Shown piece by piece: positions 55,716-64,000 of a stretch of DNA of 64,000 bases; positions within the stretch are counted from its first letter, which is position 1; each line of letters opens with the position of its first letter. Source of the stretch: Desmodus rotundus (lineage: Eukaryota; Chordata; Mammalia; Chiroptera; Phyllostomidae). The stretch lies in assembly GCF_022682495.2 (NCBI RefSeq), contig NC_071389.1, forward strand, positions 44,468,239 to 44,532,238, read 5' to 3'. A program made the translations under genes and the position numbers. A model generated the notes under the pieces. It searched no databases and was not told the DNA's origin. It saw only the letters and a list, made by a program, of their open reading frames with translations.

Positions 55716-55859
55716 CTTTGACTGATGATAACAATAATGATGAACATCGAGCCCTAAGTGTTTTAAAGGCTATATAGTTATTCCTTAAAACATGGCTATG
55801 AGGTACCTGTTTCTCAAAGGGTGAAATAGATACCACTGTTTGCAATTTAAATTTTGGAT

Positions 55860-56050
55860 GCAAGGCAGATGAACATTTAAAAATTTTTTCAAAGTTTTAT
55901 GCTTATATATAAAACTTGTGTTTAATTTACCTGCTAATAGCATAATTTCATTGATAATATATTATAGATTATATTAAATGAAGACTAAATTTATTTCACT
56001 AAAAACAGTGGATCAATCTAAAGGGAAATATTAAATAGGTAATAGTCCCT
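55860..56050. other. AT-rich, nothing assigned
   Basis: Very AT-rich patch of unknown origin. Confidence 0.35.
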
Positions 56051-56089
56051 GGAACAGAAACTGTGGGTAGAATGTGAATAATTGGAGTC

Positions 56090-56320
56090 TGCGAAGCCTT
56101 GAGATGAGTGCAAGAGCTCTGTTCTGAGCCAGAGGTCTTGGACGTAAATGCAGAATTAAATCTTTACTAGCTTTGTGCCCTTGAGCAAATCTCTCTAAGC
56201 CTAATTGGCATCATTCTCAGCAAAATGGAAATATTAACACCAACTTTACTGGGTTGTGCTGAAAAGTATATGAGAAAATTTAAATAAAAGAGCACAGAAT
56301 AGGTGGTCACACATTATTGA
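56090..56320 (+). repeat. MIR SINE
   Basis: 'ttactagctttgtgcccttg', 'agcaaatctctctaagccta', 'ttctcagcaaaatggaaata' and 'aaaagagcacagaataggtg'. Confidence 0.8.
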
Positions 56321-56424
56321 ATAAGAATAATTCTTGAATCTTCCTAAAATAGTTAATTGAATGTGAGTCTTTATTGTGGATACTACTTGAGCCTTCTAAG
56401 AACGTGTTAGAAATGTAAGCCCTT

Positions 56425-56660
56425 ATTGTCTCATGTGTTTGTCCGAGCTATGTCTTCGCCACCCTCACTAAATGGTTGGAGGGGAGGGCTGAAGATTTGG
56501 GTTCCAGTTCCAGCCGTGCCTCTGGCTATCTGTGTGAACTCCAGAAAGACGTTTTGTCTCGCTGTCCCTCAGTTTTATACTGTGTCAAATGGGTTTGCAC
56601 TAGCAGACTTCTACAGTTTCTCCCAGTCTCAACACTCTTTTCCTCAGAGCTGTTTCTTTA
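56425..56660 (+). repeat. MIR SINE
   Basis: 'ggttccagttccagccgtgc', 'tatctgtgtgaactccaga' and 'gctgtccctcagttttatac' with 'aaatgggtttgcactagc'. The frames of 64 and 119 codons here are MIR by chance. Confidence 0.7.
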
Positions 56661-56699
56661 TTATCTGTAGCAAGTGGAGAGCATACATTAAATATCATT

Positions 56700-57625
56700 T
56701 TATCCCAGTAGGTGATTTTCCAGAGCTGCTCTACAGGGGCCTGACTTCCTGGTTTTATTTTCTCAAGTTCCTTTGGCGGTGCTAATGAACAGTAAAACCA
56801 AATGGCTGGCAGAAGAAGTGGGAAAAAAAGAAGACACTGGAGCAAGGAATCTGAATTCCCCACAAGTAGAAATGTTTCCCAAATGAAAAAAAGCTAATTA
56901 TGTGTTTATAGGACCATGGTTTGACAGTATTGTACTAAATCTTGTTAATGGAGTTGTGCTAGCATTGGACTGGAGAGTGGTCCATAAAGTTGTTTCTCTC
57001 TTTCTTCCTGCCTCAGAAATAGCAATCACATCTGCATTTTTTAAAGTAGAAGATCTTCAGCCTTTAAAAACTGAATTAATAACTCAGATGGCATAATTAG
57101 CCGTCTGGGTAAGTGCTCTGAAATGAACTTGTTTTTTTTTTTTTTTGAGCTGGGGGTGGGGGGTGGTCAGCTGTCCACCAGTTAGGCAGTTAGGCAGAAT
57201 TCTTTCTATTTATTGCCCGGAAGTATAAAACAGAAAAATCATGGGATGCTGAAATTGCTGAACACACACGAAGTGGTGCCACAGTGTCCCCACCCTGTGC
57301 CAAAGCAAATTTCTGTGTGTTATGTAATTTCTCCCTGGCTTTGAAATGCCGTGATCCTGTCTGAGGTTAACACTGTATAATCTGCTGGGGCACTATCCCC
57401 TCAGGCATTTCCTTGGTGGGTGAAGCCTTGTCAGTATGAGGGAACTGAGAATGGGATCCCTAAAGAGACTTCCATCATTGCAGCCCACGTCCAGCATCCT
57501 GCCGTCTTCCAAAACTTACACCGAGGGTTGCTGAAGCAGATAGTGCTTAATTGGCTGAAGCATAAATCACGACTTGCAAGGGTATACTCATTCATTTGGA
57601 AACTGTTTTTGATTATTCACTGAGC
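56700..57625. other. repeat-poor stretch around a candidate exon
   Basis: No transposon is recognised between about 56700 and 57570 apart from a T15 run at 57132-57146. After 57560 the text looks like an ancient-repeat head ('ttcatttggaaactgttttt'). Confidence 0.4.
57017..57108 (+). other. candidate internal exon, 92 bases (unproven)
   Basis: Upstream lies a long pyrimidine tract ending 'tttcttcctgcctcag' (AG at 57015-57016). Downstream is TGG|GTAAGT with GT at 57109-57110, matching eight of nine donor consensus positions. Two of three frames stop early. The third reads EIAITSAFFKVEDLQPLKTE and on to a TAA at 57094-57096, so it could encode only a C-terminus or, more likely, be a non-coding, UTR or 'poison' exon. 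I recognise no protein. The surroundings are repeat-poor, which is compatible with constraint. A chance AG/GT pair is the main alternative. Confidence 0.3.
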
Positions 57626-57769
57626 TAGTACTGCTGTAGAATTTGAAAAAAAAAAAAGTATGTGGTTTCAAAAACAAAGTATACAGTAGAGCTTTTGCCC
57701 TCAAGGAATTAACAGTCCTTTAGATAGCCAAGATGCGTATTTGTAAGTTAGATCACACCACCTAGGACA

Positions 57770-57970
57770 ATGAGAAAGCCCTGTGGTACACTGGTGGTAG
57801 AGGTGACCAAAGGGACTGTCACGGAGCGTGAGTGCTGGTGGGTGACCTGGTCTAATTCTCTCATGTTCCTGATGAGGAAACTGGAGTGCAGAGAAGCGAA
57901 AAAGATGGGCCCGAGGAAACAACCAGGAAAGCATTGGATTGGGGCTTGGATACGCATCTCCTAATGCCCT
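57770..57970 (-). repeat. MIR SINE
   Basis: 'tctcatgttcctgatgagga', 'aactggagtgcagagaagcg' and 'gcattggattggggcttgg' from the minus strand. Confidence 0.7.
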
Positions 57971-57974
57971 TTGT

Positions 57975-58335
57975 TTCTCTTTTCTGCTACTCTTAACACT
58001 AAGCACTGAGATTAGTGATTTCCGAGAGCTGTAGATGCTCAGAGAGAAAAAAGTGGCCTTTAAAAACCAAAATTCCAGTGTTACTTCAGGAAAAACATAG
58101 AAACAGAGGCACAATTTGACTTAAACACAATACACACATCTGTCTAGTCTAATGGCAACATCATGCCATTAACTAGATAAAACTATCGTCAGTCTAACAT
58201 GCTATGAAACCATCACTGACTGTCCACCATTTGGGAGACACCTGTGGCACGAGGGGAATCTAGATCCCTGGTTTCTTAATGTCTTCCTCTTCCCTCTTTC
58301 TTTTGTCAGCCATTTGGTTTTCATTTTCATTAGCA
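57975..58335. other. no gene seen
   Basis: Unassigned. Confidence 0.3.
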
Positions 58336-58339
58336 CATT

Positions 58340-58540
58340 CACTGGGGTATAAGAAAATGAAACCAGTACGTTGGGTGTCATTATGTAGCTTTGGGAAATT
58401 GCCTTCTTCACTGACTTTTCTCATCAGTAAAATAGAGGTGATCATACTATTGACCTCGTAGAATTATCCTAAGAATCAAATGAGTTCATCCAGCTTAGAA
58501 CAGTACCAAGCACATGGCCAGTGCTATGGCATTCTTCACT
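58340..58540 (+). repeat. MIR SINE
   Basis: 'gtagctttgggaaattgcct', 'ttctcatcagtaaaatagag' and 'cttagaacagtaccaagcac'. Confidence 0.75.
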
Positions 58541-58544
58541 GTCT

Positions 58545-59090
58545 TCATCATCTCCACCATCATCAGTCACCGTGTGGTTCTTCCTTTCCTTGTCTGTCCC
58601 TCCCTCTGACCGGCACTGCCTTCACGCTACACAGTTGCAGTATGCACACTCTACCAAAATTTTCACCTTTTTTTTTGGTAGAAGGAAACCATTTATAATC
58701 TTCTTTTCCATACTTCAGATTTAAGTGAGAATGCTTCAGTTCAGCCTCCTGAGAAACTGCCAGAGCTGCTGCTGCCAATTGCCCTGAACAGATTTTCATA
58801 GGAGTTGCATTGGGATCATCAACCATCGCCCCCTCGGGTGCAGATGAGAACACAGTGCGTGGAGCCTGGAGAAGTTATTTGTTTATCTGTGGTGGATGTA
58901 CACCAGAGGTTCTGGTTAGTTATGGTTAGCCTAGCAAAAATTAGAACTGAAGGATCTTGACTTTAATTCCACTCCACCTCTTTTATTTCTGCATTCAGGG
59001 AGGGGAAGAGAAATATAAGACATCTTTCACCAAGATAGTTAATGCTGGCTTCCAGAGAGCACCTCCATACTGACCTGGTGAGAGGGCAAT
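58545..59090. other. no gene seen
   Basis: Unassigned. The 96-codon minus frame 58563-58853 has no domain. Confidence 0.35.
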
Positions 59091-59200
59091 GCTGTGTCCA
59101 TTACTGCAATGAGGGAGAACCCTGCCTTGAAGTTCATGTGGTTCTTGCTGTGTCCATTACTGCAATGAAGGAGAACTACCTTGAAGTTCATGTGGTTCTT
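59091..59200. repeat. tandem duplication, period 56/54 bases
   Basis: 59091-59146 and 59147-59200 begin GCTGTGTCCATTACTGCAAT and end GTTCATGTGGTTCTT. The second copy lacks two bases and has two or three substitutions in the middle. A duplicated peptide in a 66-codon frame is a by-product. Confidence 0.95.
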
Positions 59201-59204
59201 CGAA

Positions 59205-59695
59205 TGCAAGGACTTGATCAGATTGTGGGAGGATCCAGATAAATCGTTTAGAGTCAGGGAGCACAACTATGTGTGAGAACAATGTAAATAGTCATTTGAT
59301 GCCATCCATGGGAATGTTGATCAGTTGGATGTTTATTGAATGTTTTCACAAAGTTAGTTATAACCTTTGTCTTCCTGGTCAAGAATTTTCTGGAATAGTA
59401 AAGTCATGTTGATGAAGGTAGAGGAATAGTAAAGTATATTAATGTGGACAGTAAGCTGTGTGGTGTAGGTAATTTTGTTCTCAACAATAATTACACATCT
59501 TAGGCACAAGCTATGTGCCAGATCATTTATATACTTTTTTTGCTGAAAGTTCAGTATGAGCAGGGATCATATTTATTTTGTAGATTATTCTGTCTCTAAT
59601 TCCCACACATATAGGGTGGTACATGGTAAATACTCCTCTAATAATTCTAAAGTGTTTTAATTTTGTTATAGTATTATGCTGTATAATACTACACA
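59205..59695. other. no gene seen; weak L2 tail
   Basis: 59490-59640 contains 'gagcagggatcatatttatt' and 'ggtggtacatggtaaatac', which may be an L2 terminus. Confidence 0.4.
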
Positions 59696-59699
59696 GTTG

Positions 59700-59836
59700 G
59701 TATTACTCTATGACTCAGAAATTTCACCTCTGGAACTAAAGAAATTCTCATCCCATCTCATAAGGGAACATGTCCAAAAATGTTTGTTACAGCACTATTG
59801 GCAGTAGCTGGGAATTGGAAGCAATCTAGGTGGCTA
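59700..59836 (+). mobile_element. old L1 (L1M-class), left part of a split copy
   Basis: 'tgactcagaaatttcacctc', 'gttacagcactattggcagt' and 'gctgggaattggaagcaatc' are the 3' end of ORF2 in old L1s. The element breaks off at 'aggtggctatctg' and resumes at about 61190. Confidence 0.75.
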
Positions 59837-59902
59837 TCTGTATCAGTCAGGGTTCTCCAGAAAAAAGCAAAAACAGCATCAACAAAAAAACACAGAACCA
59901 GT

Positions 59903-59938
<36 letters not shown>

Positions 59939-60400
59939 AAAGAGATTAAATTTAAGGGATCAACTCATGTGATAGGGAAGCGGATCAGTCAAAAATCTAC
60001 AGAGTTGATGGCAGATTCCCTCTTCCTCCGAGCAGAGGTCAGCCTTTTGGGCTATTCAGGCCTTCAACTGATTGGATGAGGCTCACCTACATTGTGGAAG
60101 GCAATCTCTACTCAAAGACCACCAATTTAAATGTTAATCTCATCCATAAACACCCTCATCTGGGCATTGTGATCGCCCAAGTTGACACATAAAATTACCA
60201 TATTTTGAGGTGTATAATGCACACCTACATTTGTGCGCATTATACACAAAATTATTATACCCATGGTGTGAGATTATTATACCCATGTATAATGTGCTCC
60301 TTATTTTTCCCTCCAGAACTTGGGTTAAAAAGTGTGCATTATACATGGCAAAATACAGTAACCATCACACTATTATTGCAAGGTTAGATAGGTCAAATTT
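59837..60400 (+). repeat. old dispersed repeat inserted in the L1, itself holding a MITE
   Basis: Begins 'tatcagtcagggttctccag', contains 'ttgggctattcaggccttca' and 'actgattggatgaggctcac', and ends 'gttgacacataaaatta' + 'accatcaca'. It is a very common mammalian repeat whose family name I do not assert. It includes (GT)13 at 59909-59934. Confidence 0.65.
60198..60358. mobile_element. 161-base MITE with TA target duplication (Tc1/mariner-like)
   Basis: Left end 'ccatattttgaggtgtataa', right end complement 'ctgtattttgccatgtataa', flanked by TA at 60196-60197 and 60359-60360. Removing it and one TA restores the expected continuous host string 'cataaaatta|accatcaca'. A 12-mer TATAATGCACAC occurs in four variants: 60213-60224 and 60288-60299 direct, 60233-60244 and 60332-60343 inverted. 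There is also an exact 15-base direct repeat (60251-60265 and 60273-60287). It has no coding capacity. Confidence 0.9.
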
Positions 60401-60434
60401 AATGGATGCAGACCCTGGCATACTGTCCCAATAA

Positions 60435-60720
60435 ATGTCCCAACATGAAAGAGATGGCGTGCTCAAAAGTCAGCGAAGGACAAATCCCACATGATTTCAC
60501 TCATGTGTGGAATCGAATGAACAAACTGAACTAACAAGCCAAATAGAGACAGACTCATAGATGGAGAACAGGATGACAGCTATGGGGGTGGTTAGAGGGT
60601 GGAGGGGTTGAGCAAAAAGGAAAAAGGACTCATGGACATGGACAACAGTGTGGTGATTGCAGAAAGGAGGGGAGTCTAAGGGGGATGGATAAATGGTAAT
60701 GGAAAAAACACAATGACAAA
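60435..60720 (+). mobile_element. L1 ORF2 end and 3' UTR
   Basis: 'cacatgatttcactcatgtg' with 'tggaatcgaatgaacaaact' is the end of ORF2. Then come the UTR strings 'catagatggagaacaggatg', 'catggacatggacaacagtg' and 'gaggggagtctaaggggga'. It is younger-looking than the L1M around it. Confidence 0.8.
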
Positions 60721-60724
60721 ATAT

Positions 60725-61185
60725 ATATTACTAAAAGAATGCAATTAAAGAGAATTTAATGAAGGTACTATTTACAATAGGGGATAAAGGGATCCACAGG
60801 GACAGTAAGTCATCCAGGGACTATCAAGTAGGAGAAACTCTTATCACCCCTAGGCCCAAAGGATAAAGGGAGAGCATGATGTGATTAGAGCCCAGTGAGA
60901 CTGGAGCCATAGCTGGGAGACAACCCAGCTATTGCCTTAAAGGAATGGACCTACTGCTCAATTCTCAGTAAGGCAGGGAGAGAATGGATGGTGGGAACGG
61001 GGAGGGTGGCAGGCTATAAACTTGACCTCTTTCTTCCTGCCCTCAGTCTTCTGTTGGTGTATCCCATTGGTCAAACTCAACCAGGAGCCAGTGGGCCTGG
61101 GCCTCTGGGTGTTGAGTCTGTAGAGATCAGCCTTGGGGGCACGGAGCTAGGCAAAAAATAACTGAGTGGCCCAGAATGAGCAAAG
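60725..61185 (+). repeat. unassigned old dispersed repeat
   Basis: 'gagaatttaatgaaggtact', 'atttacaataggggataaag' and 'cccattggtcaaactcaacc' are strings I associate with a common old mammalian repeat, with no family name asserted. Confidence 0.4.
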
Positions 61186-61189
61186 GACA

Positions 61190-61480
61190 AAAGACCAGCA
61201 TGAACACTATGTAGAAGTAATGACGTAGATATGCTCATAACAACGTGGATGAATCTGAAAGTATAATCCTGGGTAAAAAGGTTAAGAAACCGAACGAGAT
61301 CTAAAACACAGTTCCAGTTACAAAAATTAAAGCACATACACACACACACAAACAACAATGCACATTAGCAAGAGCATTTGGGAACAAAAGCATGCCCATC
61401 AAACATTTTGGAATGGCGGCGGGTATGGTAGGGGGGCGGAATGTTGACAAAAGAGAATAAACAGAAAAGTAAGAGAGGGG
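61190..61480 (+). mobile_element. old L1 (L1M-class), right part of the split copy
   Basis: 'aacaacgtggatgaatctga', 'cctgggtaaaaaggttaag' and 'cacagttccagttacaaaa' continue the L1 that stops at 59836. An (AC)7-like run is at 61336-61349. Confidence 0.7.
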
Positions 61481-61484
61481 TCTT

Positions 61485-61855
61485 TCATGGACCAGTGTTC
61501 ATAATGTACCATGAATGAGGAGAGAGATTAACTCAACCCCCTCCATCAAAGGTCCCATAATTTCACAAAAATTAAAAATACAATTGGTATTAATTTTCCT
61601 GTTATAAGGATGAGGCGACTAAGACCTGAGGGGCTTGGGAAACCAGCCCGCGGTTGTGAGGTAGTGTGAGATCCCTCGAGGAAATGAGAGGCCAGGGACA
61701 TACTTCCCTTCTCTTCCCTTCCCTTCAGTCACACAGCCATGACGCCAGCTCCACGAGACATTTGTTGCGTACAATACAACGATTTAAGCCCTGTGTCACC
61801 TCACACGCTACTCTTCATTTTCATTCTCCCAGACGGTGACCAGTGACGAACTTCT
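61485..61855. other. no gene seen
   Basis: Unassigned, with a possible MIR piece at 61590-61700 ('gttataaggatgaggcgact'). Confidence 0.35.
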
Positions 61856-61860
61856 CCAAA

Positions 61861-62419
61861 TATTGGGTTGGCCAAGAAGTCTGTTCAGTTTTTTCCATAA
61901 AATAAAAGACACATTTTTCATTTTTGCCAATAACTTTATTGATTTGGATGTTTTGAGTGTGTCAGCTATCTTCCACATGGTATATGTTGATTGTTCTCAA
62001 TTAATGTTCTCAAATTGATCGCTATTAACCTCAACTGGTCTACCTGATGGTGGAGCATCGTCCAGCAAAAGAAATCTCCAGCGTGAAACTTCACAAACCA
62101 CTTTTGACACGTTTGATCCATCACAGCGCCTTCACCATACACTGCACAAATCTTTTTCTGTACTTCAGTTGCATTTTAACCTTTCTTGAAATAATAAAGT
62201 GTAATATGCCAAAAACGGTGCATATTTTTTTCCACCTTCAATATTAAAATGGCTGCACAAAAATTCACCAATTTTGATGGTTTTTTTTTAATGCATGCTG
62301 GTATGACAGCTGCCACAATACAATCTAACAAAATTTTTTCGAATAAAGTTAGAGACAACTAAGCATCACTAGAGCCATCATACAGCAAAAACTGAATGAA
62401 GTTTTTGGCCAACCCAATA
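61861..62419 (-). mobile_element. mariner transposon, internally deleted, N-terminal transposase remnant
   Basis: 559-base copy with TA at each end and terminal inverted repeats TTGGGTTGGCCAAGAAGT / TTGGGTTGGCCAAAAACT, the ends of the Hsmar2-like (irritans-type) group. Read on the minus strand it carries the first, DNA-binding part of the transposase: 'EVQKKICAVYGEGAV' followed by 'KWFVKFHAGDF', the helix-turn-helix region, then a decayed 'TLIENNQHIPCGR'. After that it jumps to the C-terminal end sequence 'VFYFMEKTEQTSWPTQ'. The whole catalytic D,D34D domain is missing, so it can only ever have been a passenger. Confidence 0.92.
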
Positions 62420-63050
62420 CTAACATCCCACTTTCAGAGTTTAAGGACCCACTTTAGAAAAGTGCCATCACTGACTGCCTTATACCTATTATTAACCAAA
62501 GCTAAAGCTTCCAGAGCTTCTGGAAATGGCATCATTTTGGGGGCAAGGTAATTGTCAAGTTTGGCCTCGGCAGACCCAGACCTCAGCTCTTATCTCCAAG
62601 GTCACTTTCAATCTCTTGCCCTCTTCTATCTGTCAACAGGCATCTCATTTGGTTTATCCTGAGCTTAGAAAACAGGGTTCAGGTTTAGCCAGAATGGATG
62701 GATGGCCTCAGCCTCTTGGCTCTGGAAGGGAAGGAGCTGGGGATGGCCTTGCCACTCTGGGGCTCTGCGTAAGGGACCAAGGAACACTTGTCCCCCACAG
62801 GCTGCTTGTCTCTGGGGTCGGGGTAATGTCTGCCCACAGACACCGGGAGCTCCCCAGCCCAGGTGTTCCAGAGAGGACAGTTACAGGAATGGCCCCACAA
62901 AAGCTCTAGTGATCACATTAGCAGACTGTGAGAGGTCAGGCAAGGCTTTTGATTCTCAGAATATGAGAAGAAAAGATACACACCTGTCTGGATCACTCAT
63001 GGTGGCCAGATCAGAGAAACCTGAATCGGTTCAGTGTAATTAATAACAAT
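62420..63050. other. no gene seen
   Basis: Overlapping plus frames of 127 and 113 codons (62526-63043) and a minus frame of 71 have no domain. A moderately GC-rich patch. Confidence 0.45.
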
Positions 63051-63054
63051 GATA

Positions 63055-63250
63055 GTAGGATCGTATTATAAAATCTACCAGCATCCTTTATTCTTCTGCT
63101 CTCTAGAAAGCATGGTGCCAAAGGCTGACATCCATGGTCTGAAGTCATCTTAATGACAATCTTTTTTACTGGTGGGGAGACTGAAGCTAAACAGGTTAAG
63201 CTACTTGCTGAGCCCAGAGTGGAGCCAGAAGATGACTCAGGTCCTCAGCC
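63055..63250 (-). repeat. MIR SINE
   Basis: 'tttttactggtggggagact' and 'gaagctaaacaggttaagct', followed by 'cttgctgagcccagagtgga', from the minus strand. Confidence 0.7.
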
Positions 63251-63254
63251 TCCC

Positions 63255-64000
63255 CAGCGTCTCCTCCTTCCTCAGCTTCGTGGATCTAATCTGGGACATG
63301 GGGTAGTGCTGGAAGCCCAGAAAAAGTTGCAGCCCTGGTGGGGCTAAGTGAAACCTCCCTGAGGCTGGATTTGATGCCTGTCTTAAAGGCATTAAATGCC
63401 TTTTCTTGTTGGGGTTGTGTGCTTCCCTCCTTGCTTGGAGAGTGGCCACGTGTTGTCTTCTGAAAAGACCACTCAAAGAAGGGAGTTCATCCAATTAGAC
63501 AATCAAATGTAGATCCTGCCAGACAGGGCTGAGGCAGGGCTTTCTTGGGATGTTTGAGAGCCTGGGGTCCCGGCATCCTCTGGCTGGGCTGGTAGGCTCA
63601 GCCTAGTCCCTGCTGGTGGAAAGGTGGGTGGAAGGCAGGGGAGGGTGGGTCTGGCCTTGGGCTCCATGTTTGCTCTTAGAAAACAGAGGTCCCTAGCATG
63701 GAAGTGAGGACTCCTGGGCTGTCAGAACCAGGCCATGTTCATTTCCCTTACTCGGGTGCTCTTCACGCAGGGGCCGCCCAGTTGGAGCCACACACCCTCT
63801 TCCTCGGCAACCAGTGCCTGAGAGGGAGTCAAGCTCACTTTGCCCAGTTTGTTTTCAGTACTTTGCTCTTGCTGCCTCCCTTTTACTTTTCTCTTTTTAA
63901 TTACGTTTTGTTCTAGTAGTAAACAATACCAAAAATGTAAATAACTAAATCATTAAGGATAATGAAATAATCAGTGACAGGCACTGTCTGATGACTTTAC
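63255..64000. other. no gene seen
   Basis: Unassigned to the end of the window. 63860-63930 is pyrimidine-rich. Nothing exonic is recognised. Confidence 0.35.

Noticed and set aside
1..64000. Helitron (Helibat-type) insertions, expected in some bats
   Set aside because: I noticed no TC...CTAG-ended element with a 3' hairpin. This was by reading only, and a library search could still find one.

Overview
The window is nuclear DNA of a placental mammal, almost certainly a bat. The base composition is mixed. There are no operons or long open frames. It carries mammal-wide repeats (MIR, L2, old L1, MLT1 LTRs, MER5/Tigger-class DNA transposons). Five tRNA-derived SINEs have the head 'ccctggc(t/c)ggtgtggctcag' and the tail of bat VES SINEs. 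Relatively young cut-and-paste DNA transposons are also present (two near-identical hAT copies, two mariner deletion derivatives and one TA-flanked MITE), which is the known peculiarity of bat genomes. The species cannot be fixed from this.

I found no protein-coding exon, rRNA, tRNA or snRNA gene that I can defend. The longest open frames (266 codons at 27925-28725 minus, 177 codons at 8977-9510 plus, about 165 codons elsewhere) run through repeats or unremarkable sequence and show no recognisable domain. The only convincing splice-like unit is a 92-base segment at 57017-57108 with a strong polypyrimidine/AG and a GTAAGT. The window is best read as intergenic or deep-intronic DNA.

Layout. 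1-9.8 kb: L2, MLT1 LTR pieces, an L1 ORF2 fragment and MIRs. 9.8-11 kb: repeat-poor. 11-19 kb: MIR, L2, two VES SINEs and a 94-base tandem duplication. 19.7-20.3 kb: an internally deleted mariner that keeps the last part of its transposase. 22.5-23.2 kb: repeat-poor with a perfect GTTAAC hairpin, a possible regulatory element. 24.5 kb and 46.7 kb: sister hAT elements with 8-base target duplications. 26.9-27.3 kb: an L1 tail ending at another hAT. 30.2-30.8 kb: a Tigger-like element with a tandem duplication across its left junction. 31-33 kb: repeat-poor. 35.6-45.4 kb: long, very old repeats, two members of one unnamed repeat family and a CT/TA/GA microsatellite hairpin. 47.3-47.8 kb: a solo MLT1 LTR with a perfect 5-base target duplication, with a 14-7-14 hairpin on each side. 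49.9-54.4 kb: L1M, L2, VES and MIR. 56.7-57.6 kb: repeat-poor, with the candidate exon. 59.7-61.5 kb: a nest in which an old L1 is split by later insertions, one of which holds a 161-base MITE at a precisely readable site. 61.9-62.4 kb: a second mariner that keeps only its N-terminal helix-turn-helix coding part.

Repeat family names come from recognised sequence patterns, not a library search. Most boundaries are good to about 10-30 bases, except where target duplications fix them exactly.
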